Below, one piece after another: positions 42,291-50,416 of a DNA stretch of 64,000 nucleotides. Location: positions 113,136 through 177,135 of IMG/VR virus record IMGVR_UViG_3300044846_004119. One strand, 5' to 3'. The notes under the pieces were generated by a model. The model saw only the letters and a list, made by a program, of their open reading frames with translations. It searched no databases and was not told the DNA's origin. The DNA comes from a virus. Position 1 is the stretch's first letter; every line of letters starts with the position of its first letter. A program made the translations under genes and the position numbers.

Positions 42291-43415
42291 ATGAGCTATA
42301 AAAGATTCTTAATAAACGAATTAGAAAAGAAAGACATATTAAAACAATATGACTTATTAGTTGAAGTTGCAACAGTTGACCCTGAACCAGTGTCTACCCT
42401 AACTATAGATAAAAATGTTCAATTTCGTGGAGGTTATTGGAGTGAAACCTATTTACCAGAAACTTTAGGCCCCGAGATTGAAAAAGTTAAAAAATATTTA
42501 AGTAGTGGGGCTGGTAAAATATATTTAGTTAGTGTTACTATTGAATCAGGTGAATCTCAATTACCAAATGTTGACAATGAAAATGGTGGTAAGGCAGTTC
42601 CCCCACTTTATTTAGCGACAAAAAGAAATGAGTCAATTCAAAACTATATTACAACACAATTACAATCATTTGTTGACCAAAAACTATTAATTAGTTTACC
42701 TAAGTTTCAAGTTGCTCAACCTAAAATAGGCGCGACACCATTCCTTGGTGCACCATTTTGTCCTCAAGGAATGACTGATGTACAACAAAGAAATGTATGT
42801 GTTAAAAAATATAGAGAGGGTAAAACCACTATATATAAAACTGATTATGCTGACAAATATTTAACGGAACAATATGTTCGGGTAATTTTAAAGTTAGAAG
42901 AACTAACGGGCATGAAAAAGTGTTTAGATAATATGGTTATTGAAGTTAATTATACTGATTTATCTAAAAAACATGTATGTAATAGTGCTATTTACGAAAT
43001 ATCATTAAACGATGTTAAACTATTTAGAGATGATAAAAAACCATATGCAAGTTTAAATAACAATTATAATAAGGCTAAAAACTATCCAGGGATTGATGTA
43101 TACGATAACACTAAAGTTGTTGGTGGTAAAAGATTTAATAAATTTATAATAACACCTGAAATTGCTAGTCAGATATTAATTCAAACTATTGGTAAAAACG
43201 GAGCTGAAAAACCATCATTTATTTTAAAAGCGAAATGTCTTAACCCATTCAATAATACAGACTGGAATGGAGGATGTCATAAAGGTGTTGGTAATATTGT
43301 GGTTACGAATGGACAAAAAGAAGTTTTCAATTATATATCCGCAACTCCTAACGCTAAAGATGAGGTTAAAAATTTGGCGACATTCAATGCTTGTGGTAGT
43401 GGTAAAGCACAATAA
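42291..43415 (+). CDS. Tagged hypothetical protein
   Basis: 374 aa. Starts with the tag-like YKRFLINELEKKDILKQYDL and LLVE (23-25), a processing-type tripeptide. Residues 50-120 (KYLSSGAGKIYLVSVTIESG) resemble an OmpA-like alpha/beta pattern, and the middle contains several Cys (PFCPQGMTD, RNVCVKKY). The C-terminus holds KCLNPFNNTDWNGGCHKG. No clear family. Confidence 0.78.
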   Translation: MSYKRFLINELEKKDILKQYDLLVEVATVDPEPVSTLTIDKNVQFRGGYWSETYLPETLGPEIEKVKKYLSSGAGKIYLVSVTIESGESQLPNVDNENGGKAVPPLYLATKRNESIQNYITTQLQSFVDQKLLISLPKFQVAQPKIGATPFLGAPFCPQGMTDVQQRNVCVKKYREGKTTIYKTDYADKYLTEQYVRVILKLEELTGMKKCLDNMVIEVNYTDLSKKHVCNSAIYEISLNDVKLFRDDKKPYASLNNNYNKAKNYPGIDVYDNTKVVGGKRFNKFIITPEIASQILIQTIGKNGAEKPSFILKAKCLNPFNNTDWNGGCHKGVGNIVVTNGQKEVFNYISATPNAKDEVKNLATFNACGSGKAQ

Positions 43416-43417
43416 AA

Positions 43418-43834
43418 ATGACAGACGATTTAATTGCGTACCCAAGCTCATTTATGCCTAAATTGAATATTAACGTAATCTTCAAGGAGAACCCTAATTA
43501 CCCACAAATGAAAGAATATTTTAATATGATGGGTTATGGTTTTCTTGCTCCCGAATTTAAAACAATTTTCTTAGATGGTGAAAACTTTATTGGTGAAAAC
43601 GCATTCACCTTTGACGATATGAAATTCGTTGAGGCTCATGAAGTGTCTCATCTTATATTAGGACATAATGGTCCTCGTTCAGAAGAAGATGAGATTGAGG
43701 CCGACTTAGGTGCGTACATTCTACTAACTAAATATAATATGTCAACAGAACGATTGAAGGACGAGTTTGAACACAGACACGGAGTTCCTTTTTCTGAAGA
43801 ATTATTGGATAAAGTAAATGATAGAATGTTATGA
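43418..43834 (+). CDS. ImmA/IrrE-like zinc metallopeptidase
   Basis: 138 aa. VEAHEVSHLILGHNG (HExxH near 71-75) followed by DEIEADLGAYILL supplies the third zinc ligand, the pattern of IrrE/ImmA-type zincins. Such enzymes cleave repressors or sit in mobile elements. It follows the tagged gene by 2 bases and overlaps the next gene by 4 bases (ATGA). Confidence 0.85.
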   Translation: MTDDLIAYPSSFMPKLNINVIFKENPNYPQMKEYFNMMGYGFLAPEFKTIFLDGENFIGENAFTFDDMKFVEAHEVSHLILGHNGPRSEEDEIEADLGAYILLTKYNMSTERLKDEFEHRHGVPFSEELLDKVNDRML

Positions 43835-44298
43835 GAGTAATAGTAAATGAAGATGTATATAATAATTTATCTCTGAAGTTTAGTAATGAGTTTAGAAGAC
43901 GTATTCCCCTTCTTGATAAATTAATAAAGGTTTTATTACCTCAAATGTTTCCTTGTGACTTTGATGACAAGGATGATTTTGTTAGAGGGGTTATGGATGA
44001 AATATCTTGGTTAGTAAGGAATGAAAAGTATGGATTAGATATGGTTGACGTTGGTGACATATCAGATTATTTATTTTCAATTAAGAAAGGTTATTTAATC
44101 CAATACTATAAAGAACATTGTGAACCCTCTGAAAATGATATTAACGAAATGATTAAATTAGACATTAAAGTTGGTGACATCCTAATGGGTGGTAAATTTA
44201 AAAACAAAAAAGTTGTTGTCAAAGATATTGGTAAAAACGAAAAAGGTGACATAACTATCAACGGAAAACCATTACTTAGATTTAGAATCCAAAAATAA
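43831..44298 (+). CDS. Hypothetical protein coupled to the metallopeptidase
   Basis: 155 aa. Starts RVIVNEDVYNNLSLKFSNEF (tag-like), contains an acidic helical middle and a basic beta C-terminus (VVVKDIGKNEKGDITINGKP). ATGA overlap with the peptidase gene suggests a functional pair, for example substrate or regulator. Confidence 0.72.
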   Translation: MRVIVNEDVYNNLSLKFSNEFRRRIPLLDKLIKVLLPQMFPCDFDDKDDFVRGVMDEISWLVRNEKYGLDMVDVGDISDYLFSIKKGYLIQYYKEHCEPSENDINEMIKLDIKVGDILMGGKFKNKKVVVKDIGKNEKGDITINGKPLLRFRIQK

Positions 44299-44302
44299 TT
44301 AT

Positions 44303-44310
44303 TATCTTTG
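44303..44310 (+). promoter_or_regulatory. TATCTTTG box, four bases before a tiny gene
   Basis: TATCTTTG, then ACAT, then ATG 44315; a dedicated leaderless promoter for a 26-aa membrane peptide. Confidence 0.65.
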
Positions 44311-44314
44311 ACAT

Positions 44315-44395
44315 ATGGATAAATTAATTATTGCTCTCACATTATGGTTTTGTATTGTTTATTTCGGTAGAAGTAAGAAAAAGTACGAAGATTAA
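44315..44395 (+). CDS. Tiny membrane peptide (26 aa)
   Basis: Starts MDKLIIALTLWFCIVYFGRS and ends in basic and acidic residues (KKKYED): a single N-out/C-in type helix. The exact four-base spacing to its own TAnnTTTG promoter supports expression. Function unknown. Confidence 0.62.
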   Translation: MDKLIIALTLWFCIVYFGRSKKKYED

Positions 44396-44469
44396 CTTCA
44401 ACTGAATATCTAATTCATTTTCCATCCAACAAAGATAAGAAAATAGTTGTTATAAACAAAATAATATTC

Positions 44470-44477
44470 TATCTTTG
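44470..44477 (+). promoter_or_regulatory. TATCTTTG box, four bases before GTG
   Basis: TATCTTTG, then CTAT, then GTG 44482. The spacing rule picks GTG over the overlapping ATG at 44480, whose frame stops after seven codons. Confidence 0.65.
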
Positions 44478-44481
44478 CTAT

Positions 44482-45102
44482 GTGGAAGGATACATTTATT
44501 TAGGACAGTACTATGACGTGTTAGGGAGAGAGTTGAATCTATCTGATAAGAAGATAGGATTTTCAATCGACCCTGTCAGTAGAGAATATCAATTAAATAG
44601 GACAAAATCTCCCATAGGTTACTCGATTATCTCTGTTTTTAAGGTAGACAATATGAATAAGGTAGAAAAGATGTTACATGCAATCTTAGACAGTCGTAGA
44701 GTATTTGGTGAGTGGTTTAAAGATGATGAAGATACTTTAACAGGTGAGTTCATTAACTTCATGATTGCTTACGGTGGAACAACATGCGATACCACAGAAC
44801 TCAAACAAAGTCGTGAGACGGTAGAACTAACACCTGACAATAGATTAGTTGATGTTGCTAATAATTTTGGCCAAGATAAAATGTTAATTAGAACTTATAT
44901 GGGGATTGATTATGATGTATTACTTAACACCAAAGGTATGTTAGTTTTTAATGGTGAGCAGTTTGACACCCCAAATAAATTATACAACAACGGTGTTGTC
45001 AAGTTTGTTAAAGGTAAGAAAGGTAACAGTGGGACTAATAACTTATCTCAATTTAAAATTAAAGAAACAGGTGAGCGATTAGTTGACACCGTAATAGAAT
45101 GA
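44482..45102 (+). CDS. GIY-YIG-like protein (T5orf172/MUG113 type)
   Basis: 206 aa starting at GTG. GYIYLGQYYDVLG begins the GIY-YIG core, followed by KIGFSIDPVSREYQLNRTK and AILDSRRVFGEWFK, the order of the T5orf172 domain (residues 3-80). These are putative DNA-cleaving domains in phages. The C-terminal 120 residues (RLVDVANNFGQDKMLIRTYM) are not recognised. Own host-type promoter, so likely early. Confidence 0.85.
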   Translation: MEGYIYLGQYYDVLGRELNLSDKKIGFSIDPVSREYQLNRTKSPIGYSIISVFKVDNMNKVEKMLHAILDSRRVFGEWFKDDEDTLTGEFINFMIAYGGTTCDTTELKQSRETVELTPDNRLVDVANNFGQDKMLIRTYMGIDYDVLLNTKGMLVFNGEQFDTPNKLYNNGVVKFVKGKKGNSGTNNLSQFKIKETGERLVDTVIE

Positions 45103-45133
45103 TATAAAAAATCTTATTTACAATTATTTTTCA

Positions 45134-45961
45134 CTAATCTTTGTCTTTACAGTGACGCGAAGTATGAATCATTACGATTATGTTGATAGGTAAAAAACTT
45201 TTAATGTACGACGACAACGTTGTTTCATTCATAGAATAGGACATCAAAACCAATAAAATGTATTCATCCAAATTGGTTTTAATACAGATTATATCACAAA
45301 CGTCATCAGAGTTCTCAAAATAAGAAAGAGCAATATCCTCAATTAGTTTACCGTACTTACCTTGGTCAGGATTACTATCTCTGTTAAACTTTTTCATAGG
45401 TTTTTCTTCAGATTCTTTAACCGTATTTACATCTTCAGTATCAATTTCATAAGTTCCATCAACACCTTTTTCCCACATACCAACAACGGTGCCTTCATTA
45501 CCTTTCAAGTTTTTGTTTTTACTTTTACGATTAAATTTAGAATCAACACTATTAATAAATGGATATAATAATGATTTTTCCCATTTTCTAATACCAAGTT
45601 CGATAGGTCCGTTATATTCACCAGCACTAATTAAAGTTGTATTTTCATTAAGATAAAGACCAACATTGTATTCTTTAAGACCAATCCAAATAGATTTTGG
45701 TTTTAGGTTTGTTTTACTACGAATCCATTTAGCGACATTAATAGCAAATTCCTTATCTATTTTAACAGGAACAAAACTTTTAACTTTATTGATGAAATCA
45801 AGACCAACATTAACAATACCATTTTCATAATGAAAAAGTTCCTCATTGTCATACTCAATTCTGTATGTTGGGTTATACGAATATATTCTCGTAACAGACA
45901 ACTCTGAGAAGAGACTATCTAATAATAAGAAAAACTGAGGACCATTAATGATTACGTTCAT
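45134..45961 (-). CDS. Tagged paralog-family protein, long form
   Basis: 275 aa. Starts NVIINGPQFFLLLDSLFSEL (tag-like) and appears to contain two related halves joined by a charged linker (about 165-205). The C-terminal half ends with a helix and strand (YIKSFLPINIIVMIHTSRHC) like the other family members. A minus-strand ATATTTATA box (45966-45974 complement) abuts the ATG. Confidence 0.72.
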   Translation of the reverse strand: MNVIINGPQFFLLLDSLFSELSVTRIYSYNPTYRIEYDNEELFHYENGIVNVGLDFINKVKSFVPVKIDKEFAINVAKWIRSKTNLKPKSIWIGLKEYNVGLYLNENTTLISAGEYNGPIELGIRKWEKSLLYPFINSVDSKFNRKSKNKNLKGNEGTVVGMWEKGVDGTYEIDTEDVNTVKESEEKPMKKFNRDSNPDQGKYGKLIEDIALSYFENSDDVCDIICIKTNLDEYILLVLMSYSMNETTLSSYIKSFLPINIIVMIHTSRHCKDKD

Positions 45962-46027
45962 AAACTATAAATATTAGTTATTACTAAATATACGGATTAC
46001 TTATTTTGGTAATGTTAATAATTTTTG

Positions 46028-46035
46028 TATATTTG
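46028..46035 (+). promoter_or_regulatory. TATATTTG box
   Basis: Matches TAnnTTTG; predicted to start transcription about 35 bases before the tiny gene at 46074. Confidence 0.5.
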
Positions 46036-46073
46036 TAATGTAGTCAGTTATTAATCTTTAAAAAAATATAGTT

Positions 46074-46193
46074 ATGGAATTAAGTGTGGGTTTATTAGGT
46101 ATTTGTATATTAATTTTAATTGCCGTGTGCGATTTAAATAAAAAATAATTAAACTTATGGTCATTTTAAATATATTTATATTGTGTAAATAAT
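46074..46193 (+). CDS. Tiny hydrophobic peptide (39 aa)
   Basis: Starts MELSVGLLGICILILIAVCD, a membrane helix, then a short basic part and a second hydrophobic run. Its 3' end overlaps the TATTTATA box (46174-46181) of the next gene. Supported by the upstream promoter; otherwise weak. Confidence 0.45.
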
Positions 46194-46214
46194 TCATAAA
46201 AAAAAATAGAAAAA

Positions 46215-46823
46215 ATGACAATTACAGAACAAAGATTACAAGAATTAACCAACGTTGCTCCAACAGTATCAGTCAAAATGGATATGGAGTGGTTGAGTTC
46301 AACAACAAACACCGCAGACTTCCAAATTCGGTTAACAAACACTGGTACATCAGTAATTAAATTAAACGCTTTGATTATTCGTGGTGTTCATTCACCAAAG
46401 ATAACAACAGGAACTATAACATGGAAAGCATTAAATGACAATACTATTCCAGAATGGTTAGGATGGCCTAAAAAAGGAACAACCAACTTACCATATATCT
46501 CAGGACAAAGGAAATTAAATTTCTCTTCAGCAACAAATATCTTTACCAATGAAACATCTCCTATCATACCAACGGGAACAGGAGTAGTAGTTGGAACTTT
46601 TAGAGTTTCAACAACAACAACATGGAACCCAAATAGTAACTTTGGTTTTGTATGGGAAATGACAACAGGTGGAGTTGTTGGTTATGTAAATTTTGAAACA
46701 CAGTCTTCAACTACATCACTACCAGTTGGTTTTATGCATTACGGACCAACAACAAATACAAATATAGGTAAATGTTTAACAGTAACTGCCCCAAGTGTAC
46801 AACTATTAAACCCAAAGTTATAA
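46215..46823 (+). CDS. Beta-sandwich (Ig-like) protein with short tag
   Basis: 202 aa. Starts TITEQRLQELTNVAPTV, then alternating Thr/Asn/Ser-rich strands (FQIRLTNTGTSVIKLNALII) typical of an Ig- or adhesin-like beta sandwich. No signal peptide, so it is more likely on the virion (decoration or fibre) than exported by the host. Tail to tail with the next gene (6-base overlap). Confidence 0.7.
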   Translation: MTITEQRLQELTNVAPTVSVKMDMEWLSSTTNTADFQIRLTNTGTSVIKLNALIIRGVHSPKITTGTITWKALNDNTIPEWLGWPKKGTTNLPYISGQRKLNFSSATNIFTNETSPIIPTGTGVVVGTFRVSTTTTWNPNSNFGFVWEMTTGGVVGYVNFETQSSTTSLPVGFMHYGPTTNTNIGKCLTVTAPSVQLLNPKL

Positions 46824-47249
46824 CAACAATATTCTATTAGCATTAAAACCAAATTGTTTGTTTACCAAATCTAATAACTGATTTTCCCATATATCAGAAG
46901 AACCTAAGAAGTCGGTAATAAATTCCATACGTTCTTCGTAGAATATAACCACATTAAAATCAAGATTGGTAATGTCGGGTTGTTGTTCACAAACTTCAGG
47001 TAGTTCACCACTAAGTTCAGGATATTTACCATTATTGTGATAGTTCTTACCATCAACCAATTTAAATAAGTAATTGTCGTGACTATCCTTGGGTAAAACA
47101 AAACCAACAGCGTAAGGGTCACAACAAATACCCATACCACAATTAAATTCTGCCCAATCATAATAACAATCATCAAAGTTTTTAAACTCTGACTTAAGAA
47201 GTTTAAGGAGTATAGATTCTAGTTTATTATTGGGGATTATATATTTCAT
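46818..47249 (-). CDS. Tagged paralog-family protein
   Basis: 143 aa. KYIIPNNKLESILLKLLKSEF tag, a Cys-rich middle (CGMGICCDPYAVGF), and the C-terminal helix/strand QLLDLVNKQFGFNANRILLL. A minus-strand ATATTTAT box precedes it. Function unknown. Confidence 0.72.
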   Translation of the reverse strand: MKYIIPNNKLESILLKLLKSEFKNFDDCYYDWAEFNCGMGICCDPYAVGFVLPKDSHDNYLFKLVDGKNYHNNGKYPELSGELPEVCEQQPDITNLDFNVVIFYEERMEFITDFLGSSDIWENQLLDLVNKQFGFNANRILLL

Positions 47250-47264
47250 ATAGATAAATATTAG

Positions 47265-47582
47265 TTAATCCGCACCAGAGTCAGAATAGTAGTAAGTAAC
47301 CTCAACACCAAGTTTATTTTCAACCCAATCAGATATAATACTCAAAGTATTGTCGGAGTATAAAGAAAACATAGTGGCAACATCACTAGCAAAGTCGGAA
47401 CTAATAAAACAATCCTTATCACCAATGGAGTAATTCATAATAGGATTTTCACCATCTTCAATAGTTTGACGGGAAGTAAAGAACATATAACTATGGGATG
47501 TCTTTAATACATAGGGGTCTTTCATATCAAGATACTTAAATACGGACTTCTCCAATTGTGACTCTGTTATAATTAATTTCAT
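47265..47582 (-). CDS. Tagged paralog-family protein
   Basis: 105 aa. KLIITESQLEKSVFKYLD tag and C-terminal IISDWVENKLGVEVTYYY. One base separates it from the upstream family member, so they are co-transcribed. The middle is beta-rich and unlike its relatives in sequence. Confidence 0.75.
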   Translation of the reverse strand: MKLIITESQLEKSVFKYLDMKDPYVLKTSHSYMFFTSRQTIEDGENPIMNYSIGDKDCFISSDFASDVATMFSLYSDNTLSIISDWVENKLGVEVTYYYSDSGAD

Positions 47583-47583
47583 A

Positions 47584-47898
47584 TTAGTATTCTACGTATT
47601 TTATTTTAACATTATACATATCTTCAAACCAATCCTTAATGAATGATTTTGATTGTTCCATATCAAGGGGAAACCAAGAAGTGAACTTATCAAAGAAATC
47701 CTTATTAACAAAAAGTCTACCATCACTACTATCATATTCCATTGCAACATCGTCAACTGAATACTCGTCAGGCTCAGGGTAGTTGTAGTCAACAACGATA
47801 TAAGAATCGACCTCATGTACACTACAATGATTAAGAAAATCATCAAGATATTCAATCATAAACTTACGTAACTGAGGATGAGTAACAAGGTAATTCAT
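47584..47898 (-). CDS. Tagged paralog-family protein
   Basis: 104 aa. NYLVTHPQLRKFMIEYLDDF tag; acidic beta middle; C-terminal FIKDWFEDMYNVKIKYVEY, the same helix-strand ending as its neighbour. An ATATTTATTA box (47902-47910 complement) abuts the ATG. Confidence 0.75.
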   Translation of the reverse strand: MNYLVTHPQLRKFMIEYLDDFLNHCSVHEVDSYIVVDYNYPEPDEYSVDDVAMEYDSSDGRLFVNKDFFDKFTSWFPLDMEQSKSFIKDWFEDMYNVKIKYVEY

Positions 47899-47983
47899 AT
47901 TAATAAATATAAGGTTTTAGATTATAAGATAATATTGATTTTACAGAAGTTATTATGTATTATTATTAAAAAATATAAAACTT

Positions 47984-48523
47984 ATGAAAAAACTAAAACT
48001 ATTATTAAGTGCTCTACTACTATTGGGCACAACTAACACATTCTCACAAAACAACACAATTGAAGGCAAATGGAAAATGCTAAACTTCAACAATACGATG
48101 TTTATTTTTGAAAATGGTGAACGATTTACTTATTATTGTACAGCAGGAAATTGTGATTCTTTATACAACACCTTTGAGGCTGGAGATGGTAATCACATTC
48201 CAGGAACAGAAGAGTATACTGTGACTAACGATACAATTACTATGGATTACAATTTTGGAAATATCTTAGTTACTAGTATGGTATTTAGTTGTGAAGGAAA
48301 CATTGTCACATTCGTTGACCAAAATAATTTGAATTATGTTCGTTTAGGAACTAATCTTAACGACTGTAATTCGGCATCACTTACTGAACAAACTCAAAAT
48401 TCATTATTAATGGATAACAAATACTATGACTTATTAGGTAGAGAAATTAAAGACATAGCAACATACTCATTTAATTCTCTTTACATCAAGAACGGTAAAA
48501 AATATATTAAAACTCAACAATAA
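47984..48523 (+). CDS. Exported protein with type IX secretion-like C-terminus
   Basis: 179 aa. Signal peptide KLLLSALLLLGTTNTFSQ (about 1-22). A lipocalin-like beta domain (GKWKMLNFNNTMFIFENG) follows, and the C-terminus YYDLLGREIKDI ... SLYIKNGKKYIKTQ has the layout of T9SS sorting domains. It would be exported to the periplasm and possibly the cell surface by the host secretion system. It precedes a second such gene by 2 bases. Host-derived cargo is likely. Confidence 0.82.
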   Translation: MKKLKLLLSALLLLGTTNTFSQNNTIEGKWKMLNFNNTMFIFENGERFTYYCTAGNCDSLYNTFEAGDGNHIPGTEEYTVTNDTITMDYNFGNILVTSMVFSCEGNIVTFVDQNNLNYVRLGTNLNDCNSASLTEQTQNSLLMDNKYYDLLGREIKDIATYSFNSLYIKNGKKYIKTQQ

Positions 48524-48525
48524 CT

Positions 48526-49542
48526 ATGAAAAACTTAAAATTATTATTACTTACGTTACTAAGCGTAATATCTTTTAACTTGTTCTCACAGACACAAGTT
48601 TACACAACAAACACATCGGGACCAAACATTTGTGATGGTACTGCGGTATTGGACACAACCAATATTAATATGACATCAATCTATTGGCAAGGAATGGGGA
48701 TGATTATTAATCAGGGAAGTTACATTGTAACAAACCTTTGTCCTGGTACATACGGTGTTACATTCATCAGTAACGGAACTTCGGTTACATTAACGTTTAT
48801 CGTCATGGCAGGAAACTTTAATCCATGTTTAAACTTCGGTGGGTTTATAACACCAACAAACTCTGTTGACTCCACAACTTGTGATGGTATTGTAACGGCA
48901 ACAGTAACAGGAGGACAAGCACCATACACATATCTATGGAGTAATGGTAATATGCTTCAGACAATCGATAACTTATGTCCTGGCACATATTGTTGTTATG
49001 TTACGGACTCATACGGTTGCACAATAACATTATGTGATACAATAGGAGTTCAATCTTCAAACTACGGAGATACATTATATATAACAAATGCGGGGATGTG
49101 CAATCTTCCTATTGGTACATTAGTTTCAACAATAGAAGATTGTAAATTAAATTATAATTCTATTGGTGGTGCATTTATTTCAGATGTCACACCAATATCA
49201 GATACTCTTAATATTGTAATGGTTACTTGGATACTTGTAGATACTAATGGTTTTAATGTGTCTACACCTCAGTATCAAACATATACATATATTCCTACAG
49301 TAGGATGTTATAACTTACAATTAATTATATTTTGTTATCAAAAATCTATGAACTATAACACTATCGTTATAAATCAAAATTGGTACGTAGGGTTCGCAGG
49401 TATTAATGAACTATCAGGTAATGGTAAACAACTTATCAGTGTGGTAGATTTAATGGGTAAAGAAACAAATATACAACCAAACAAACATTTAATCTATACA
49501 TACAGTGATGGTTCTAAAGATATAAGATACATTAAAGAATAA
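48526..49542 (+). CDS. SprB-repeat surface protein with T9SS-like C-terminus
   Basis: 338 aa. Signal peptide LLLLTLLSVISFNLFSQ (to residue 22). One clear SprB-type repeat near 115-160 (GGQAPYTYLWSNGNMLQTID ... CPGTYCCYVTDSYGC) and a degenerate one near 30-80. The C-terminus (LISVVDLMGKET ... YTYSDGSKDIRYIKE) resembles a T9SS sorting domain. SprB proteins are gliding adhesins of flavobacteria; a phage copy may alter the infected cell's surface or derive from a host gene. Confidence 0.85.
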   Translation: MKNLKLLLLTLLSVISFNLFSQTQVYTTNTSGPNICDGTAVLDTTNINMTSIYWQGMGMIINQGSYIVTNLCPGTYGVTFISNGTSVTLTFIVMAGNFNPCLNFGGFITPTNSVDSTTCDGIVTATVTGGQAPYTYLWSNGNMLQTIDNLCPGTYCCYVTDSYGCTITLCDTIGVQSSNYGDTLYITNAGMCNLPIGTLVSTIEDCKLNYNSIGGAFISDVTPISDTLNIVMVTWILVDTNGFNVSTPQYQTYTYIPTVGCYNLQLIIFCYQKSMNYNTIVINQNWYVGFAGINELSGNGKQLISVVDLMGKETNIQPNKHLIYTYSDGSKDIRYIKE

Positions 49543-49563
49543 TACATTCCATTCACTCACTAC

Positions 49564-49593
49564 AAAGGGAGACTCCATTCGGGTCTCCTTTTT
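49564..49593 (+). terminator. Intrinsic terminator after the exported-protein genes
   Basis: GGAGAC (49568-49573) pairs with GTCTCC (49583-49588), extended by A/T pairs, then a T-run. Similar in sequence to the terminator at 26086. Confidence 0.8.
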
Positions 49594-49845
49594 CGTTCAT
49601 TCATGTATTGTATTATTTTAATATTATAATCGGAATATATCCGATTATCTATAAGGTTATTTACAGTAAACTTTACCTTCGTATTAATAACAAGAGTAAT
49701 GATTACCTTTGTATAAAGGATATGTGGTAATTATTGGGGCATATCACAAACAGTAATGTAAAAATTTTATACCTGATTAGACTATCATGATAAAATACTG
49801 ATATAGTTTAATTCTTCAAACTAAATAAACGGTATATTTATTAAT
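49594..49845 (+). other. Intergenic region with promoter box and hairpins
   Basis: About 300 bases without a gene lie between 49543 and 49845. Beyond the terminator it holds a perfect 9-bp inverted repeat (ATAATCGGA/TCCGATTAT near 49627-49649), a TACCTTTG box (49704-49711) followed by TATA as at 58396, a short GATATG/CATATC pair, and the TATTTATTAAT box (49834-49844) of the next gene. A small RNA from 49716 onward is possible but unsupported. Confidence 0.4.
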
Positions 49846-50415
49846 ATGAACCTACAAGAATCCATAAGAAGAGTATTAAGAGAGGAAACTCAGATACCTT
49901 CATCAATTAGAAGAAGGGTAAGCTATTCGGATATCGAAGAGGCGTTTCTAAATGCGTTAGATTCAATTGATTATTCTCGATTACACAATCAATTCTCACC
50001 AATAAAGAATATATCGTTAAAGACATTTGCTAAACTTGTTATAGATGAACTGAATATGTATTTAGAGCAAGACTATTTTAGTGACGAGAATAGGATTTAT
50101 TTTGATGACGAAACATATCACGAAAAAATTAGAGTTCCACTTATGAATTATTTTGGTAATAGAATTAAAAAAAGATATAATAGTGATGAATCAGAAGAAG
50201 AATTAACAGAAAAGTGGTCACAAAAGTATAAAAAATCTATCAACTGCAATAACCCAAAAGGATTTAGTCAAAGAGCTCATTGTCAAGGTAAGGGTAAACA
50301 TAGTGAGATGAAAGAAGGTGAGATAACCGAAAAATGTTGGGCAGGATATACTCAAAAAGGTATGAAGACAATGTTTGGTAAGAGATACCCTAATTGTGTT
50401 AAGAAGACAAAATAA
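49846..50415 (+). CDS. Tagged modular protein: RRR domain plus two Cys/basic modules
   Basis: 189 aa. Tag MNLQESIRRVLREE (L-R-E at 11-13), an RRRVSYSDIEEAFLNALD helical domain (about 20-110), then two small modules, each preceded by an (I/L)-T-E: ELTE (122) before KWSQKYKKSINCNNPKGFSQ and EITE (162) before KCWAGYTQKGMKTMFGKRYP. Both modules recur in marine phage proteins. The layout suggests a polyprotein cut into tag, domain and two mini-proteins. First gene of the MNLQE operon. Confidence 0.85.
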   Translation: MNLQESIRRVLREETQIPSSIRRRVSYSDIEEAFLNALDSIDYSRLHNQFSPIKNISLKTFAKLVIDELNMYLEQDYFSDENRIYFDDETYHEKIRVPLMNYFGNRIKKRYNSDESEEELTEKWSQKYKKSINCNNPKGFSQRAHCQGKGKHSEMKEGEITEKCWAGYTQKGMKTMFGKRYPNCVKKTK

Positions 50416-50416
50416 T

